64,000 bases of DNA from Sphingomonas sp. (lineage in GTDB: Bacteria > Pseudomonadota > Alphaproteobacteria > Sphingomonadales > Sphingomonadaceae): contig NZ_JAHBZI010000001.1 in assembly GCF_019635515.1 (NCBI RefSeq), forward strand, positions 1,302,001 to 1,366,000, given 5' to 3'. Positions within the stretch are counted from its first letter, which is position 1. The number at the start of each line of letters is the position of its first letter. Of this stretch, positions 36,948-45,676 are shown one piece after another. Under the pieces are notes generated by a model. It ran no database searches and had not been told where the DNA came from. It was given only the letters and a program-made list of their open reading frames with translations. The translations under genes and the position numbers were made by a program.

Positions 36948-37390
36948 GGCTTTCTGGGCTCCGGCCCGCTCAACAGGATTTCCACGCGCCGGTTCTGCGG
37001 TTCCGAGACCTGCATCGTCGTGGCGACGCGCTGAACGCGGTTGCCATAGGATTTGCTATACCGGGGTTTCACGAACACGCCGCGGCTCGCCAGATAACCA
37101 CGCACAGCCTTCAGCCGCTCGGCCGCCACGGCCTCATCCTCGGCCGTGTCGGTATGCCCGGCCAAATGCACGGTAGACGGGCCGCATTCGCCGGCATGCT
37201 CTATCATTAGATCGAGCACCTCCACCGCCTGTTTCCTCAGCCATGGCAAGCCGGGGTCGAAAAACACGATATAGGGACCGGCGAGGCAATCGCCGTGCAG
37301 TGACGCAGTCTGGACCTTCCGGGCGCTTGCGGGCGATGAGGGCGCAAGCAACAGCGTCGCCAGGATCGTGATGGTGCGTATCCTCGACAT
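36944..37390 (-). CDS. Small periplasmic OmpA-domain protein
   Basis: 148 residues with a signal peptide (MSRIRTITILATLLLAPSSPASA). The C-terminal two thirds are an OmpA-like peptidoglycan-binding domain: YIVFFDPGLPWL, HLAGHTDTAEDEAVAAERLKAVRGYLASRGV and PQNRRVEILL carry the usual Asp and Arg that bind diaminopimelate. There is no beta-barrel and no lipobox. It converges with the CerR-like gene, sharing four bases. Copy 2 of the 62-nt element lies 52 bases upstream of its start. Confidence 0.85.
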   Translation of the reverse strand: MSRIRTITILATLLLAPSSPASARKVQTASLHGDCLAGPYIVFFDPGLPWLRKQAVEVLDLMIEHAGECGPSTVHLAGHTDTAEDEAVAAERLKAVRGYLASRGVFVKPRYSKSYGNRVQRVATTMQVSEPQNRRVEILLSGPEPRKP

Positions 37391-37441
37391 GAAGGCATCC
37401 TTTCATCCCGCCAGTCGCCCGCCAAGTACCAGCTGCAACCC

Positions 37442-37503
37442 TTGCAATGTAGGATTTCGCCTGCTTGGCTCGCGCGGTCGGCGCTGCCGTCCGCTCTTTG
37501 AAA
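37442..37503 (-). repeat. 62-nt dispersed element, copy 2
   Basis: On the minus strand it starts with TTTCAAAGAGC (37503-37493) and ends with the 29-base block (37470-37442) identical to copy 1 at 8667-8695. The middle 22 bases match copy 1 at 12 positions, so 52 of 62 bases agree in total. It lies upstream of the OmpA-domain gene and divergent from acp. Confidence 0.75.
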
Positions 37504-37672
37504 ATGGAAAGCTGCTGTAGGAGAATCGCGTCGTCAGTGCGACCATTGGGACCCTTCGCGGTGCCAGAACCGCGCATTGGCTTAACCTTTCGCGCGCCGA
37601 ACCGCCCCGCCGACACCCCGTTTCCGCCGCAATCGCTTGGCACTGCCCCCCTGAGATACTAAGGGATCGCCC

Positions 37673-37915
37673 ATGACCGACCGCACGCAAATCCTGGACA
37701 CGATCACCCCGCTGATCGAGCGCTTCAACAAGAAGGGCGTCGCGATCAGCGACAGCACCACCTTCGCCGGCGATCTCGAATGGGACAGCCTGACCGTGAT
37801 GGATTTCGTCGCCGAGATCGAGGACGCGTTCGACATCATCATCACGATGAACATGCAGGCGGAGATCGAGAATGTCGGCCAGCTCGTCGATGCCGTCGCC
37901 AAGTTGAAGGGCTGA
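37673..37915 (+). CDS. Acyl carrier protein linked to sphingolipid synthesis
   Basis: 80 residues. The phosphopantetheine-attachment Ser39 lies in LEWDSLTVMDFVAEIEDAFDI, the ACP helix II motif. It is not the housekeeping AcpP (which normally has DSLDTVEL). It lies 5 bases before spt and is certainly cotranscribed. In Caulobacter a dedicated ACP beside spt is needed for ceramide synthesis, probably by delivering the acyl chain to Spt. An AAGGGATCG ribosome site precedes the ATG. Confidence 0.92.
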   Translation: MTDRTQILDTITPLIERFNKKGVAISDSTTFAGDLEWDSLTVMDFVAEIEDAFDIIITMNMQAEIENVGQLVDAVAKLKG

Positions 37916-37920
37916 CACCG

Positions 37921-39174
37921 ATGACAGAGGGGGCGAATACCGCAGATGCGTCCACGCCGGTCGCGGCGAATGGCCGCGATCTGATGTCGAAATTCGACGG
38001 CCTGATCGCCGAGCGCCAGGCGCTGATCGATACCGGCGTCACCGATCCGTTCGCGATCGTGATGGAAAAGGTGAAGTCGCCGACCGAGGCGGTGATCAAG
38101 GGCAGGGATACGATCCTGCTCGGCACCTATAATTATATGGGCATGACGTTCGATCCGGACGTGATCCAGGCTGGCCATGACGCGCTCGACCGGTTCGGCT
38201 CGGGCACCAATGGCAGCCGCATGCTGAACGGCACCTTCCAGGATCACATGGAAGTCGAGCAGGCGCTGCGGGATTTCTACGGCGTTTCCGGCGCGATCGT
38301 CTTCTCGACCGGGTATATGGCCAATCTCGGCATGATCTCGACGCTGGCGGGGAAGGGCGACTACGTCATCCTCGACGCCGATAGCCACGCCTCGATCTAT
38401 GACGGCTGTAAGCAGGGCTATGCCGAGATCGTCCGCTTTCGCCACAACGATATCGAGGATCTCGACAAGCGCCTCGGCCGCCTGCCTAAGGATGCCGGCA
38501 AGCTGGTCGTGCTCGAAGGCGTCTATTCGATGCTCGGTGATATCGCCCCGCTCAAGGAAATGGTCGCGGTCGCCAAGAAGCACGGCGCGATGGTCCTCTC
38601 CGACGAAGCCCATTCGATGGGCTTTTACGGCCCGAATGGCCGCGGCGTGTATGAGGAGCAGGGCTGCGAAGGCGATGTCGATTTCATCGTCGGCACTTTC
38701 TCCAAGTCGGTCGGTACCGTCGGCGGCTTCTGTGTCTCGAACCATCCCAAGTTCGAAGCGATCCGGCTGGCCTGTCGCGCCTATATTTTCACCGCGTCGC
38801 TGCCGCCTTCGGTGGTCGCGACAGCGGCGGCATCGATCCGCAAGCTGCAATACGCCCACAACAAGCGCGCGCACCTCTGGGAGAATGCCCGCACGCTGCA
38901 TGGCGGCTTGAAAGCGTTGGGCTTCGAGCTCGGCACCGAGAAGCCGGACTCGGCGATCATCGCCGTGATCCTGAAGGATCAGGAACAGGCGGTGATGATG
39001 TGGCAGGCGCTGCTCGACAGCGGCCTCTACGTCAACATGGCGCGCCCGCCCGCAACTCCGGCCGGTACCTTCCTGCTGCGCTGCTCGCTGTGCGCGGAGC
39101 ACACTTCCGAGCAAATCGAGAAGGTGCTCGGCATGTTCAAGGCGGCGGGCCAGGCGGTTGGCGTAATCGCCTGA
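37921..39174 (+). CDS. spt: Serine palmitoyltransferase
   Basis: 417 residues. PLP-dependent alpha-oxoamine synthase that condenses serine with a palmitoyl thioester to 3-ketosphinganine, the first step of sphingolipid synthesis. The PLP lysine is about residue 262 in VGTFSKSVGTVGGF; DEAHSMGFYGPNGRGVYEE contains the Asp and His that hold the cofactor. Length and sequence plan match the soluble Sphingomonas enzyme (about 420 residues). Pairing with an ACP upstream suggests an acyl-ACP donor. KBL or ALAS are unlikely given this context. Confidence 0.95.
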   Translation: MTEGANTADASTPVAANGRDLMSKFDGLIAERQALIDTGVTDPFAIVMEKVKSPTEAVIKGRDTILLGTYNYMGMTFDPDVIQAGHDALDRFGSGTNGSRMLNGTFQDHMEVEQALRDFYGVSGAIVFSTGYMANLGMISTLAGKGDYVILDADSHASIYDGCKQGYAEIVRFRHNDIEDLDKRLGRLPKDAGKLVVLEGVYSMLGDIAPLKEMVAVAKKHGAMVLSDEAHSMGFYGPNGRGVYEEQGCEGDVDFIVGTFSKSVGTVGGFCVSNHPKFEAIRLACRAYIFTASLPPSVVATAAASIRKLQYAHNKRAHLWENARTLHGGLKALGFELGTEKPDSAIIAVILKDQEQAVMMWQALLDSGLYVNMARPPATPAGTFLLRCSLCAEHTSEQIEKVLGMFKAAGQAVGVIA

Positions 39175-39196
39175 GAACGGTAGAGTCGCCCCTGCA

Positions 39197-41143
39197 ATGA
39201 GCGAGGGCATCACTCCGCTGGAGCGCGCGGTTCGGGACACGAACTGGCGGTTTCGCCTGCTCGGCGTGCTGGCGGTGCTCGGCATCGCGGTGCTCGCGGC
39301 GTTGATCTTCTTCCAGCAGCGCACCGACGGCGCCCGCGACCGTGCCATAGCGCTTCAGCAGCACACCTTCGAAGTCATCATGCGCGCCAACCAGCTATCG
39401 GGCGCGATCTCCTCGGCGGAAGCGGCGCTCGGCCGCTATGTGGTCAGCGCCGATCAGACGCTGGGCCGCCAATATACCGATCAGTGGAGCCGCGCCGGCG
39501 AGCAGCTGGCGCGTCTGCGCCAGCTTACCGCCGACAATCCGGTGCAGCAGCAACAGCTCACCGATCTGCGCAAGGCGTTCGAGCAACGCGGCAAGGAGCT
39601 CAACGACACTGCGCTCTACTCCACCTACAAGCGCCACCGGGACGCCTGGGGCAGCTACTATAATGTTCGTACCAGCGAAGCCCGTACCCGCGTCGAGACC
39701 ATCCTGGCGACGATCGTCGACAGCGAGCGCGTTCTGCTCCAACGGCGCACCCGCGACGCGGTGCAGCTGATCGAGAATTCGAGCATCGCCGCGCGCATCC
39801 TCACCGGTTTCGGCGTGCTGATCATCCTCGGCGCGGTGCTGCTCGGCTGGATGGCGATCGAGGCGCAGGGCGAGCGCGCGGTTGCTGATGCGGAGGCTTC
39901 CAGCGAGCGCGCGCGTGCGGAGGAGCTACAGCGGGCAGTGGCGGAGGCGACCGCGCAGCTCCGCGCCGAAGTGCATGAGCGCATCGTCGCCGAAGAGCAG
40001 CTTCGTCAGGCGCACAAGATGGAAGCGGTTGGCCAGCTTACTGGCGGAATCGCACATGATTTCAATAATATGCTGGCAGTTGTGCTGGGCGGGTTGGAAC
40101 TCGCCAAGCGCCAGATGCATATCGGCGGTCCCGACGCCCAGAAGCATATCGAGAATGCGATGGAGGGTGCCAACCGCGCCGCCGCGCTGACCCGGCGCCT
40201 GCTCGCCTTCTCGCGCTCCGAGCCGCTGCTTCCCGAGGCGGTAGAGGCGGGCAAGCTGATCCAGGGCATGAGCGACCTGCTCGATCGCACGCTGGGCGAC
40301 ACCATCGCGGTCGAAACCCGGCCGGGCGAGGGGGACTGGCGGATCTGGGTCGATCGCCACCAGCTTGAGAACGCGCTGCTCAACCTCGCGGTCAACGCCC
40401 GGGACGCGATGGACGGACGCGGTATATTGACGATCTGGTCGGGCACGCGCGTGCTGCTCGAAGGCGAGGTCGGCGAATGCACGTCCGGCGAATATGTCAC
40501 CATCGCGGTGGCGGACACCGGCAGCGGCATGACCAGCGAAGTGCTCGAACGCGTCTTCGAGCCATTCTTCACGACCAAGCCGGTCGGCAAGGGCACCGGG
40601 CTTGGACTCAGCCAGATCTTCGGCTTCGTCCGCCAGTCGGGCGGCGAGATCGGCATCGATACCGCGCCGGGGCAGGGCACTACGGTGACGCTCTATCTGC
40701 CGCGCCACCTTGGCGAGGCGGCGGCCGAGGCACTTGACCCGTCGCCGGAAGCCGAGGCCCAGCCGGTGCGGCAATTGTCGATCCTGGTGGTGGAGGACGA
40801 TCCTCGCGTGCTGGCCGCGACGACGGGCGCGCTGGAAGAACTGGGACACCGCGTCACCGGCTGCGAAGATCCGCTACAGGCGCGGTATCTGCTCGACCGC
40901 ATGGAGACGCTCGACGCCATCGTCTCCGACGTGCTGATGCCCGGCCAGACCGGTCCCGAGATGATTGCGGCGATGCGCGACCGGATTGATGGCGTCGCGG
41001 TGCTGTTCGTCACTGGCTTTGCCGGCGAGGTCGATGCAGAGATTTTTCGCGGGCGGCCGGTGCTTCGCAAGCCCTTCACCATGGCCGCACTGGCGCGGGC
41101 GGTGGACGAAGCGGTCGATCAGGAACGGCGGGTAAGGGCCTGA
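39197..41143 (+). CDS. Hybrid sensor histidine kinase/response regulator
   Basis: 648 residues. First membrane helix at about residues 17-36 (LLGVLAVLGIAVLAALIFF), a CHASE3-like helical sensor region, second helix near 205-225 (ILTGFGVLIILGAVLLGWMAI), a coiled-coil linker, HisKA with GGIAHDFNNMLAVV (phospho-His), HATPase with NALLNLAVNARDAM, DTGSGM and GKGTGLGLSQIFG, and a C-terminal receiver with ILVVEDDPRV, the acceptor Asp in IVSDVLMPG and KPF near the end. The receiver may feed a separate phosphotransferase. It follows spt by 22 bases and may be cotranscribed; no output partner lies nearby. Confidence 0.92.
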   Translation: MSEGITPLERAVRDTNWRFRLLGVLAVLGIAVLAALIFFQQRTDGARDRAIALQQHTFEVIMRANQLSGAISSAEAALGRYVVSADQTLGRQYTDQWSRAGEQLARLRQLTADNPVQQQQLTDLRKAFEQRGKELNDTALYSTYKRHRDAWGSYYNVRTSEARTRVETILATIVDSERVLLQRRTRDAVQLIENSSIAARILTGFGVLIILGAVLLGWMAIEAQGERAVADAEASSERARAEELQRAVAEATAQLRAEVHERIVAEEQLRQAHKMEAVGQLTGGIAHDFNNMLAVVLGGLELAKRQMHIGGPDAQKHIENAMEGANRAAALTRRLLAFSRSEPLLPEAVEAGKLIQGMSDLLDRTLGDTIAVETRPGEGDWRIWVDRHQLENALLNLAVNARDAMDGRGILTIWSGTRVLLEGEVGECTSGEYVTIAVADTGSGMTSEVLERVFEPFFTTKPVGKGTGLGLSQIFGFVRQSGGEIGIDTAPGQGTTVTLYLPRHLGEAAAEALDPSPEAEAQPVRQLSILVVEDDPRVLAATTGALEELGHRVTGCEDPLQARYLLDRMETLDAIVSDVLMPGQTGPEMIAAMRDRIDGVAVLFVTGFAGEVDAEIFRGRPVLRKPFTMAALARAVDEAVDQERRVRA

Positions 41144-41146
41144 AAT

Positions 41147-41731
41147 CTAGGGGTGGAGATGCGCCCGCATCATCGCGTCGGCGGCTAGGGCGCGTGCCTT
41201 GTCACGAGGAAGTCCCAGGGCCGCCGCCATCGGCGCGCCGAGCAACGCGTCCCCCAGCGCCATCAGCACCAGATACAGCGTCTCTTCCTGCAACGACATG
41301 CCTTCATGCGCGTGATCGCGGGCGATCATGTCGACCAGCTTCTGGACCGATCCGAGGATCGGTTCGAGCACGTCGTGGTTGCCGGTGAGGATCATCCAGC
41401 TCGCCAGCGCGCCAGCACCTTCCTTGTCAAAGGCGTCAAAGGTGAGATCGACGACTTCGCGGGGATCGTGATCGGTCTCGCGCGCGCGGATCACGGCTAT
41501 GCCGATCTTCGCGATCACGCCCTCGGCAATATTGGCCGCCAGCGCTTTCTGTAGCCCCGCCGCCGAGCCGAAATGGTGGAGGAGGTTGGCATGGGTGCGT
41601 CCAATCCGCGCCGCGACCGCCTTGAGCGTCACTGCTTGCGGGCCCGATTCGAGGAGGAGAGCACGCGCCGCCTCCAGGGCGGCATCGCGCGATTCTTCCG
41701 GACTGAGACGTTTGCGTGGCGTTATTGACAT
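41147..41731 (-). CDS. TetR-family transcriptional regulator
   Basis: 194 residues. N-terminal TetR DNA-binding domain: ALEAARALLLESGPQAVTLKAVAARIGRTHANLLHHFGSAAGL with the helix-turn-helix at about residues 33-55. The C-terminal ligand domain is helical and has no recognised ligand. It is divergent from the PF10118 gene across a 57-base gap, so it probably regulates both genes. Its 3' end almost touches the hybrid kinase gene, which is convergent. Confidence 0.92.
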   Translation of the reverse strand: MSITPRKRLSPEESRDAALEAARALLLESGPQAVTLKAVAARIGRTHANLLHHFGSAAGLQKALAANIAEGVIAKIGIAVIRARETDHDPREVVDLTFDAFDKEGAGALASWMILTGNHDVLEPILGSVQKLVDMIARDHAHEGMSLQEETLYLVLMALGDALLGAPMAAALGLPRDKARALAADAMMRAHLHP

Positions 41732-41737
41732 GAATGT

Positions 41738-41747
41738 AAGTAAACTT
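41738..41747. promoter_or_regulatory. Possible TetR operator
   Basis: AAGT-AA-ACTT (41738-41747) is a short perfect dyad in the 57-base gap between the divergent tetR and PF10118 genes, in an AT-rich patch. Typical TetR operators are longer, so this is only a candidate. Confidence 0.3.
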
Positions 41748-41788
41748 TATGCCCCTAGGGAACCCGGCTTAGTGGAGGAATTCCGCAC

Positions 41789-42622
41789 ATGAAAGCAAAG
41801 ACTCCCGCCGATCTCACGATCACGCCGCGCGATCGCCGTTTCGGGCGCGGCGCCGGGCAGGCGCGCTGGTGGATGGGTGGCGATCCGGTCGCCACCGCGT
41901 TCCACAACGCGCTTTCGATCACGTTCCCCAAGGGCGAAGCCTTCTTCATCGAGAGCGTGAAGGCATTCCGCGACGGCGCATCGCCGCGGCTGGCCGAAGA
42001 GATCAAGGCGTTCACGCAGCAGGAAGTGATGCACAGCCGCGAACATGTCGCCTTCAACAAGCGTGTCGTCGATGCCGGTTACGATCTCGCGCCGCTGGAG
42101 CGGGTGGTTGACGACATGCTGGTGCTGATCAAGCAGCGTTCGGCGATCGTGAACCTGGCGGCGACGATGGCGCTGGAACATTATACCGCGATCCTCGCTT
42201 CGCTGATGCTCAAGAACCCGGGCTATTTCGCCGGCGTCGATGCCGAGCAGGCCGAGATGTGGCGCTGGCACGCGATCGAGGAGCTCGAGCATAAGGGCGT
42301 CGCCTATGACACCTGGCTGCACGCGACCCGGGACTGGAGCAAATGGCGGCGCTGGAAGCTGAAGTCGCTGATGATGATGCTGGTCACGCTCAATTTCTGG
42401 CGCAAGCGCGTCGATGGCGCGGTCGAACTGCTGCGGCAGGACGGGCTGGAGAAGGGCGCGCGGCGCCGGGTTTGGTGGTATCTGCTGGTCAGCCCCGGGC
42501 TGTTGCGGCGGATATTCCCGGCCTGGATCGCCTATTTCCTGCCGGGCTTCCATCCATGGAACCATGACGACCGCCATCTGATCGGCAAGGCGGAAACCGC
42601 TTACGCGATGGCGCCGGCGTGA
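41789..42622 (+). CDS. PF10118-type predicted metal-dependent hydrolase
   Basis: 277 residues. Features of the PF10118 family: RRFGRGAGQARWWMGGDPVATAFHNALSITFPKGEAFFIESVKAFRDG at the N-terminus, FTQQEVMHSREHVAFN, TMALEHYTAILASLML and WRWHAIEELEHKGVAYD. The Glu and His in these helices (EAFF, EVMHSREH, LEHYT, HAIEELEHK) look like a di-iron ferritin-like centre. The substrate is unknown. Control by the divergent TetR gene suggests an inducible lipid or xenobiotic role. Confidence 0.85.
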   Translation: MKAKTPADLTITPRDRRFGRGAGQARWWMGGDPVATAFHNALSITFPKGEAFFIESVKAFRDGASPRLAEEIKAFTQQEVMHSREHVAFNKRVVDAGYDLAPLERVVDDMLVLIKQRSAIVNLAATMALEHYTAILASLMLKNPGYFAGVDAEQAEMWRWHAIEELEHKGVAYDTWLHATRDWSKWRRWKLKSLMMMLVTLNFWRKRVDGAVELLRQDGLEKGARRRVWWYLLVSPGLLRRIFPAWIAYFLPGFHPWNHDDRHLIGKAETAYAMAPA

Positions 42623-42677
42623 CTTGATACGAGGGGCGCGTAACTTGGCGCTCGCGAAGGTGCTTGGGACTCGACGG

Positions 42678-42739
42678 TGTCAAGGAGCGGCCGAAACCAG
42701 CCGGCGCATCGACCAAGCGGACGATTTCCTACATTTCAA
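42678..42739 (+). repeat. 62-nt dispersed element, copy 3 (diverged)
   Basis: Starts TGTCAAGGAGC (42678-42688) and ends with a 29-base block that matches copies 1 and 2 at 22 positions, including the exact core TTCCTACATT against ATCCTACATT. The length is again exactly 62 bases. Its last bases overlap the stop codon of the winged-helix regulator gene on the other strand. Confidence 0.6.
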
Positions 42740-43785
42740 GCGTCGCGCGCCGCCATCAGCATCGCGCCGATGACGCAGCCGCCGAACAAGGCGCCTTCGA
42801 GGCAACCGGTGACGGTCTGGCTGATCAGTCCGAAGCCGTGCTCGCCGAACCAGTCGCCGACAGGATCGAGGCGCAGGCGCGATTCCGGGAAGCTGCGGGC
42901 GAGCGAATCGAGACTGCCGGCCATCAAGCGGCCGCCGGTTAGCGGGATGACAATGCCGCCGGCCGCGCCGGCGGCAGCGGCGATGGCGACGCGGCGGCGC
43001 AGCGATGCGCGATGGCGATGCGCGAGCCAGCCGCCAAGACCGACCATGCCGCCGAGCATCGCACCCTCAAGCCCACCGGCGAAATCGCCGGGCGTGTGGC
43101 CAAGCAGCAGGTTGAACGCGTCGAGCCCGAGCAATTTGACGATGGCGCCGACCGCCATGCCCCCGGCCGCGCCGCCGAGGACGCTCCACTGCCAGGGCTT
43201 ACCCGAGAAATAGCCGGCAGCGGCGATGCCGAACGCCACCCCCGCGCCGCCCATCAAGGCGACGAGGGTGGTCAGGCAGATCATCACCAGCAGCACCGAG
43301 ACCGCGCCGACCCCGGATTGCGAGGCGGCCGCGAAACCGTAAATCAGCCCGCCGATCGCGCCGGCCGTGCCCGCGCCGACGGTTCCGGCGGCGCCGAACA
43401 GGACGAACCGGCTCCGGGGCGACGGCGCTTTGCCGGTGGTGACAGGTGTGCGCGGCACGGGGGATTCATCGCCGGATGCGACCGGAGCGATGAAGCGATA
43501 GCCGTGCTTGGGGATCGTCTCGATGAAGCGGGGATTGCCGGCATCGTCGCCGAGCTGGCGGCGCAGCGTCTTGATGCACTGGGTGAGGGCTTCGTCGGTA
43601 ACGGGCACGCCGCGCCAGACCTGGTCGTGGAAGCGATCCTTGGTGACGAGCTTGCCAGCCTCGCGGACGAGGAGGGTGAGGGCGTCGAGATAGCGGGCGT
43701 TGAGCTCGACGGCGGCGCCATCGCGGGAGAGCTGGCGATCGGCGGGATCGAGCAGGAAATGGTCGAAGCGGTAGCTGCCGGTCAT
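42736..43785 (-). CDS. Membrane-bound winged-helix (OmpR-type) regulator
   Basis: 349 residues from the ATG at 43785; a TTG at 43821 is an alternative. Residues about 5-100 form an OmpR/PhoB winged helix (FLLDPADRQLSRDGAAVELNARYLDALTLLV, then GVPVTDEALTQCIKTLRRQLGD and FIETIPKHGYRFIAPV), the CadC/ToxR type. The remaining 230 residues consist of about six Gly/Ala-rich membrane helices (for example AVSVLLVMICLTTLVALMG) with no visible soluble sensor domain. It is thus a one-component regulator acting at the membrane. The target is unknown. Confidence 0.85.
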   Translation of the reverse strand: MTGSYRFDHFLLDPADRQLSRDGAAVELNARYLDALTLLVREAGKLVTKDRFHDQVWRGVPVTDEALTQCIKTLRRQLGDDAGNPRFIETIPKHGYRFIAPVASGDESPVPRTPVTTGKAPSPRSRFVLFGAAGTVGAGTAGAIGGLIYGFAAASQSGVGAVSVLLVMICLTTLVALMGGAGVAFGIAAAGYFSGKPWQWSVLGGAAGGMAVGAIVKLLGLDAFNLLLGHTPGDFAGGLEGAMLGGMVGLGGWLAHRHRASLRRRVAIAAAAGAAGGIVIPLTGGRLMAGSLDSLARSFPESRLRLDPVGDWFGEHGFGLISQTVTGCLEGALFGGCVIGAMLMAARDA

Positions 43786-43841
43786 GCGGGAGGTGTTCGG
43801 CGGAATGTGGGGCGATGGCAAGAGATACGCTGCTTAACTAC

Positions 43842-43924
43842 CGTCATCCCGGCGAACGCCGGGACCCAGGGGTATTCTGCCGTTACGGCTACCACTCTGG
43901 GTCCCGGCGTTCGCCGGGATGACG
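43842..43924. repeat. 28-bp perfect inverted repeat (REP-like)
   Basis: Arms 43842-43869 and 43897-43924 are perfect reverse complements over 28 bases, containing the core TCCCGGCGAACGCCGGGA, around a 27-base loop. Each arm is itself a short palindrome (CCCGGCG/CGCCGGG). Elements with this core are typical dispersed repeats in sphingomonads. It lies upstream of the winged-helix gene and downstream of the acetyltransferase gene, both on the minus strand. Confidence 0.85.
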
Positions 43925-43977
43925 AAGAATGTGAGGAGCGAGCCCTGGAGATCGGCCCGCTCCCTCACCCCCGCGCA

Positions 43978-44538
43978 TCACGCCGCCATTCGGTGATCCG
44001 GGTCTACGCCGCCGCAAGTGTCTCCCTCCGTGAGGTCGAGCACATAGCCGGTCGAGGGCACTTCCACGCCGCGCCCGCGCGAGTAGAGGTGGGTGATGCG
44101 GCCGGTCGGGCGGAAGCCCAGCTTGCGCAGCACGCGGCCCGAGGCCGGATTGTCGATATAATGGCCGGCGGTGACGCGGCGCAGGCCGACAGCCTTGGCG
44201 GTGCGCAGCACGGCGGCGCCCGCCTCGGTGGCGTAGCCGCGGCCCCAGGCGCTCGGCGTCAGCCAATAGCCGAGCTCGTGCGGCTCTTCCTTGTGCGCGC
44301 CGATGCCCATGCCGCCGATCAGACGGATCCGGCCCTCGACATGCTCGAAGATCAGGAATTTGATGTCGGCGACGCTATCGAAGCTTTGGACGAAGGTTTC
44401 CGCAGCTTCGATGGGGTAGGGCCAGGGCGCGCGGGCGAGGTTGCGCACCACTTCCTCATGCCCGATCGCCGCCGCCAGCAGCGGCGCATCCTCGGCCCAG
44501 GCGGGCCGCAACGTCAGTCTCTCCGTCCGCACGAACAT
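43978..44538 (-). CDS. GNAT acetyltransferase (RimJ/RimL type)
   Basis: 186 residues from the ATG at 44538, chosen because AAAGGAGA lies about 7 bases upstream; an ATG two codons earlier is too close to that site. The sequence opens FVRTERLTLRPAWAEDAPLL and has HELGYWLTPSAWGRGYATEAGAAVL (acetyl-CoA-binding Q/RxxGxG/A variant, RGYA) and GHYIDNPASGRVLRKLGF, as in RimJ/RimL-type N-acetyltransferases. The substrate is unknown. It is downstream of rplU-rpmA but separated from them by a terminator. Confidence 0.88.
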   Translation of the reverse strand: MFVRTERLTLRPAWAEDAPLLAAAIGHEEVVRNLARAPWPYPIEAAETFVQSFDSVADIKFLIFEHVEGRIRLIGGMGIGAHKEEPHELGYWLTPSAWGRGYATEAGAAVLRTAKAVGLRRVTAGHYIDNPASGRVLRKLGFRPTGRITHLYSRGRGVEVPSTGYVLDLTEGDTCGGVDPDHRMAA

Positions 44539-44614
44539 GACCATTCTCCTTTGGTCTTGCGGTGCCCCTGCCGCGTCCCTGTGACACGAAGGTTGCACCA
44601 GCATTTCGTGGGAG

Positions 44615-44652
44615 AAATAAAAAAGGGAGCCGGGGTGACCCGTCTCCCTTTT
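44615..44652 (-). terminator. Intrinsic terminator of rplU-rpmA
   Basis: On the minus strand, AAAAGGGAG (44652-44644) pairs with CTCCCTTTT (44629-44621), followed by TTATTT. The 14-base loop is GC-rich. The site lies 62 bases after the rpmA stop codon. Confidence 0.8.
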
Positions 44653-44713
44653 GTGCTGGTCCGTATGCCGGACCCGGGTCACCCTGGTGGGCAACCCGGC
44701 TGGTTACCCGATG

Positions 44714-44983
44714 TTATTCGGCTGCTTCCGCAATCATGTCTACCGAACAGAATTTGCGGCCGAGCTTGCCCTGCTTGAACGACACGCGGCCGTCGGTAAG
44801 CGCGAACAGGGTATGGTCCTTGCCCATGCCGACGTTCGTGCCCGGATAGATCTTGGTGCCGCGCTGACGCACGATGATGTTGCCGGCGACGACTGCTTCG
44901 CTGCCGAACTTCTTGACGCCGAGGCGACGGCCTGCCGAATCGCGACCGTTGCGCGAAGAGCCGCCTGCTTTCTTATGTGCCAT
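44714..44983 (-). CDS. rpmA: 50S ribosomal protein L27
   Basis: 89 residues. L27 reaches toward the peptidyl-transferase centre. The conserved opening [27 protein letters not shown] and the block [29 protein letters not shown] identify it unambiguously. It is second in the rplU-rpmA operon on the minus strand, 17 bases after rplU. Confidence 0.99.
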   Translation of the reverse strand: MAHKKAGGSSRNGRDSAGRRLGVKKFGSEAVVAGNIIVRQRGTKIYPGTNVGMGKDHTLFALTDGRVSFKQGKLGRKFCSVDMIAEAAE

Positions 44984-45000
44984 GTCTAACGCTCCTCGAC

Positions 45001-45378
45001 TTACGCTTCAGCGGCCGGGGTCTCGCCCTCGGCTGCAGCGGCCTTCTTCGCCTTCGGCGCGGCCTTCTTCTTCTCTTCCTGGGCACCGATGGCGGTGATC
45101 TTCAGGATCGTGTGCTGCTGGCGATGGCCGTTCTTGCGGCGATAGTTATGCCGACGGCGCTTCTTGAAGACGATGACCTTGTCCGCCTTCGCCTGCGCGA
45201 CGATTTCCGCCGAGACCGTCAGGCCCTCGACCGACTTCAGCTCGCTGCCCTCACCGGCGAGCAGGATGTCGCCCAGCGTAAGGGTCGAACCTGCTTCACC
45301 GTCGAGCTTCTCGACGACGATCTTGTCTCCAGCGGCAACGCGATACTGCTTGCCGCCCGTGCGCACGATAGCGAACAT
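45001..45378 (-). CDS. rplU: 50S ribosomal protein L21
   Basis: 125 residues from the ATG at 45378. Core family sequence [25 protein letters not shown], then [27 protein letters not shown], covers the first 103 residues. A C-terminal extension rich in Lys, Ala and Glu of about 20 residues is common in alphaproteobacteria. It is followed by rpmA. Confidence 0.98.
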   Translation of the reverse strand: MFAIVRTGGKQYRVAAGDKIVVEKLDGEAGSTLTLGDILLAGEGSELKSVEGLTVSAEIVAQAKADKVIVFKKRRRHNYRRKNGHRQQHTILKITAIGAQEEKKKAAPKAKKAAAAEGETPAAEA

Positions 45379-45676
45379 GGGTCTCTTCTCTAACAAATAC
45401 GTGTGCCCGCCAGGGAGACCCCGGCAGGAGGAAGGGCGCAGCTAAGGGAAGAGGTGCTCCATGTCAACCTCGCACCGGTGCGAAACGGCGCGGCTGGGCG
45501 GCGACGCTTGAACCGCGAAATCACCGGCTGACACCAAGCTACGTTTAGTTACTTATGTTGCGCGCCTGACACAGTGGCCGAACTTTCCTTGCGTGCCTTG
45601 AATGTTTCTCTTTCGTTGCAGTCTGCTGTCTCCATAGTGCGAAATCATAAGGTTAATGCCGAACAGGGAGGCAAGA

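Noticed and set aside
37640..37660. Possible sigma-54 promoter TGGCACTGCC... before the acp gene
   Set aside because: The -24 TGGCAC is present but the -12 GC is not at the required spacing (CT is found instead).
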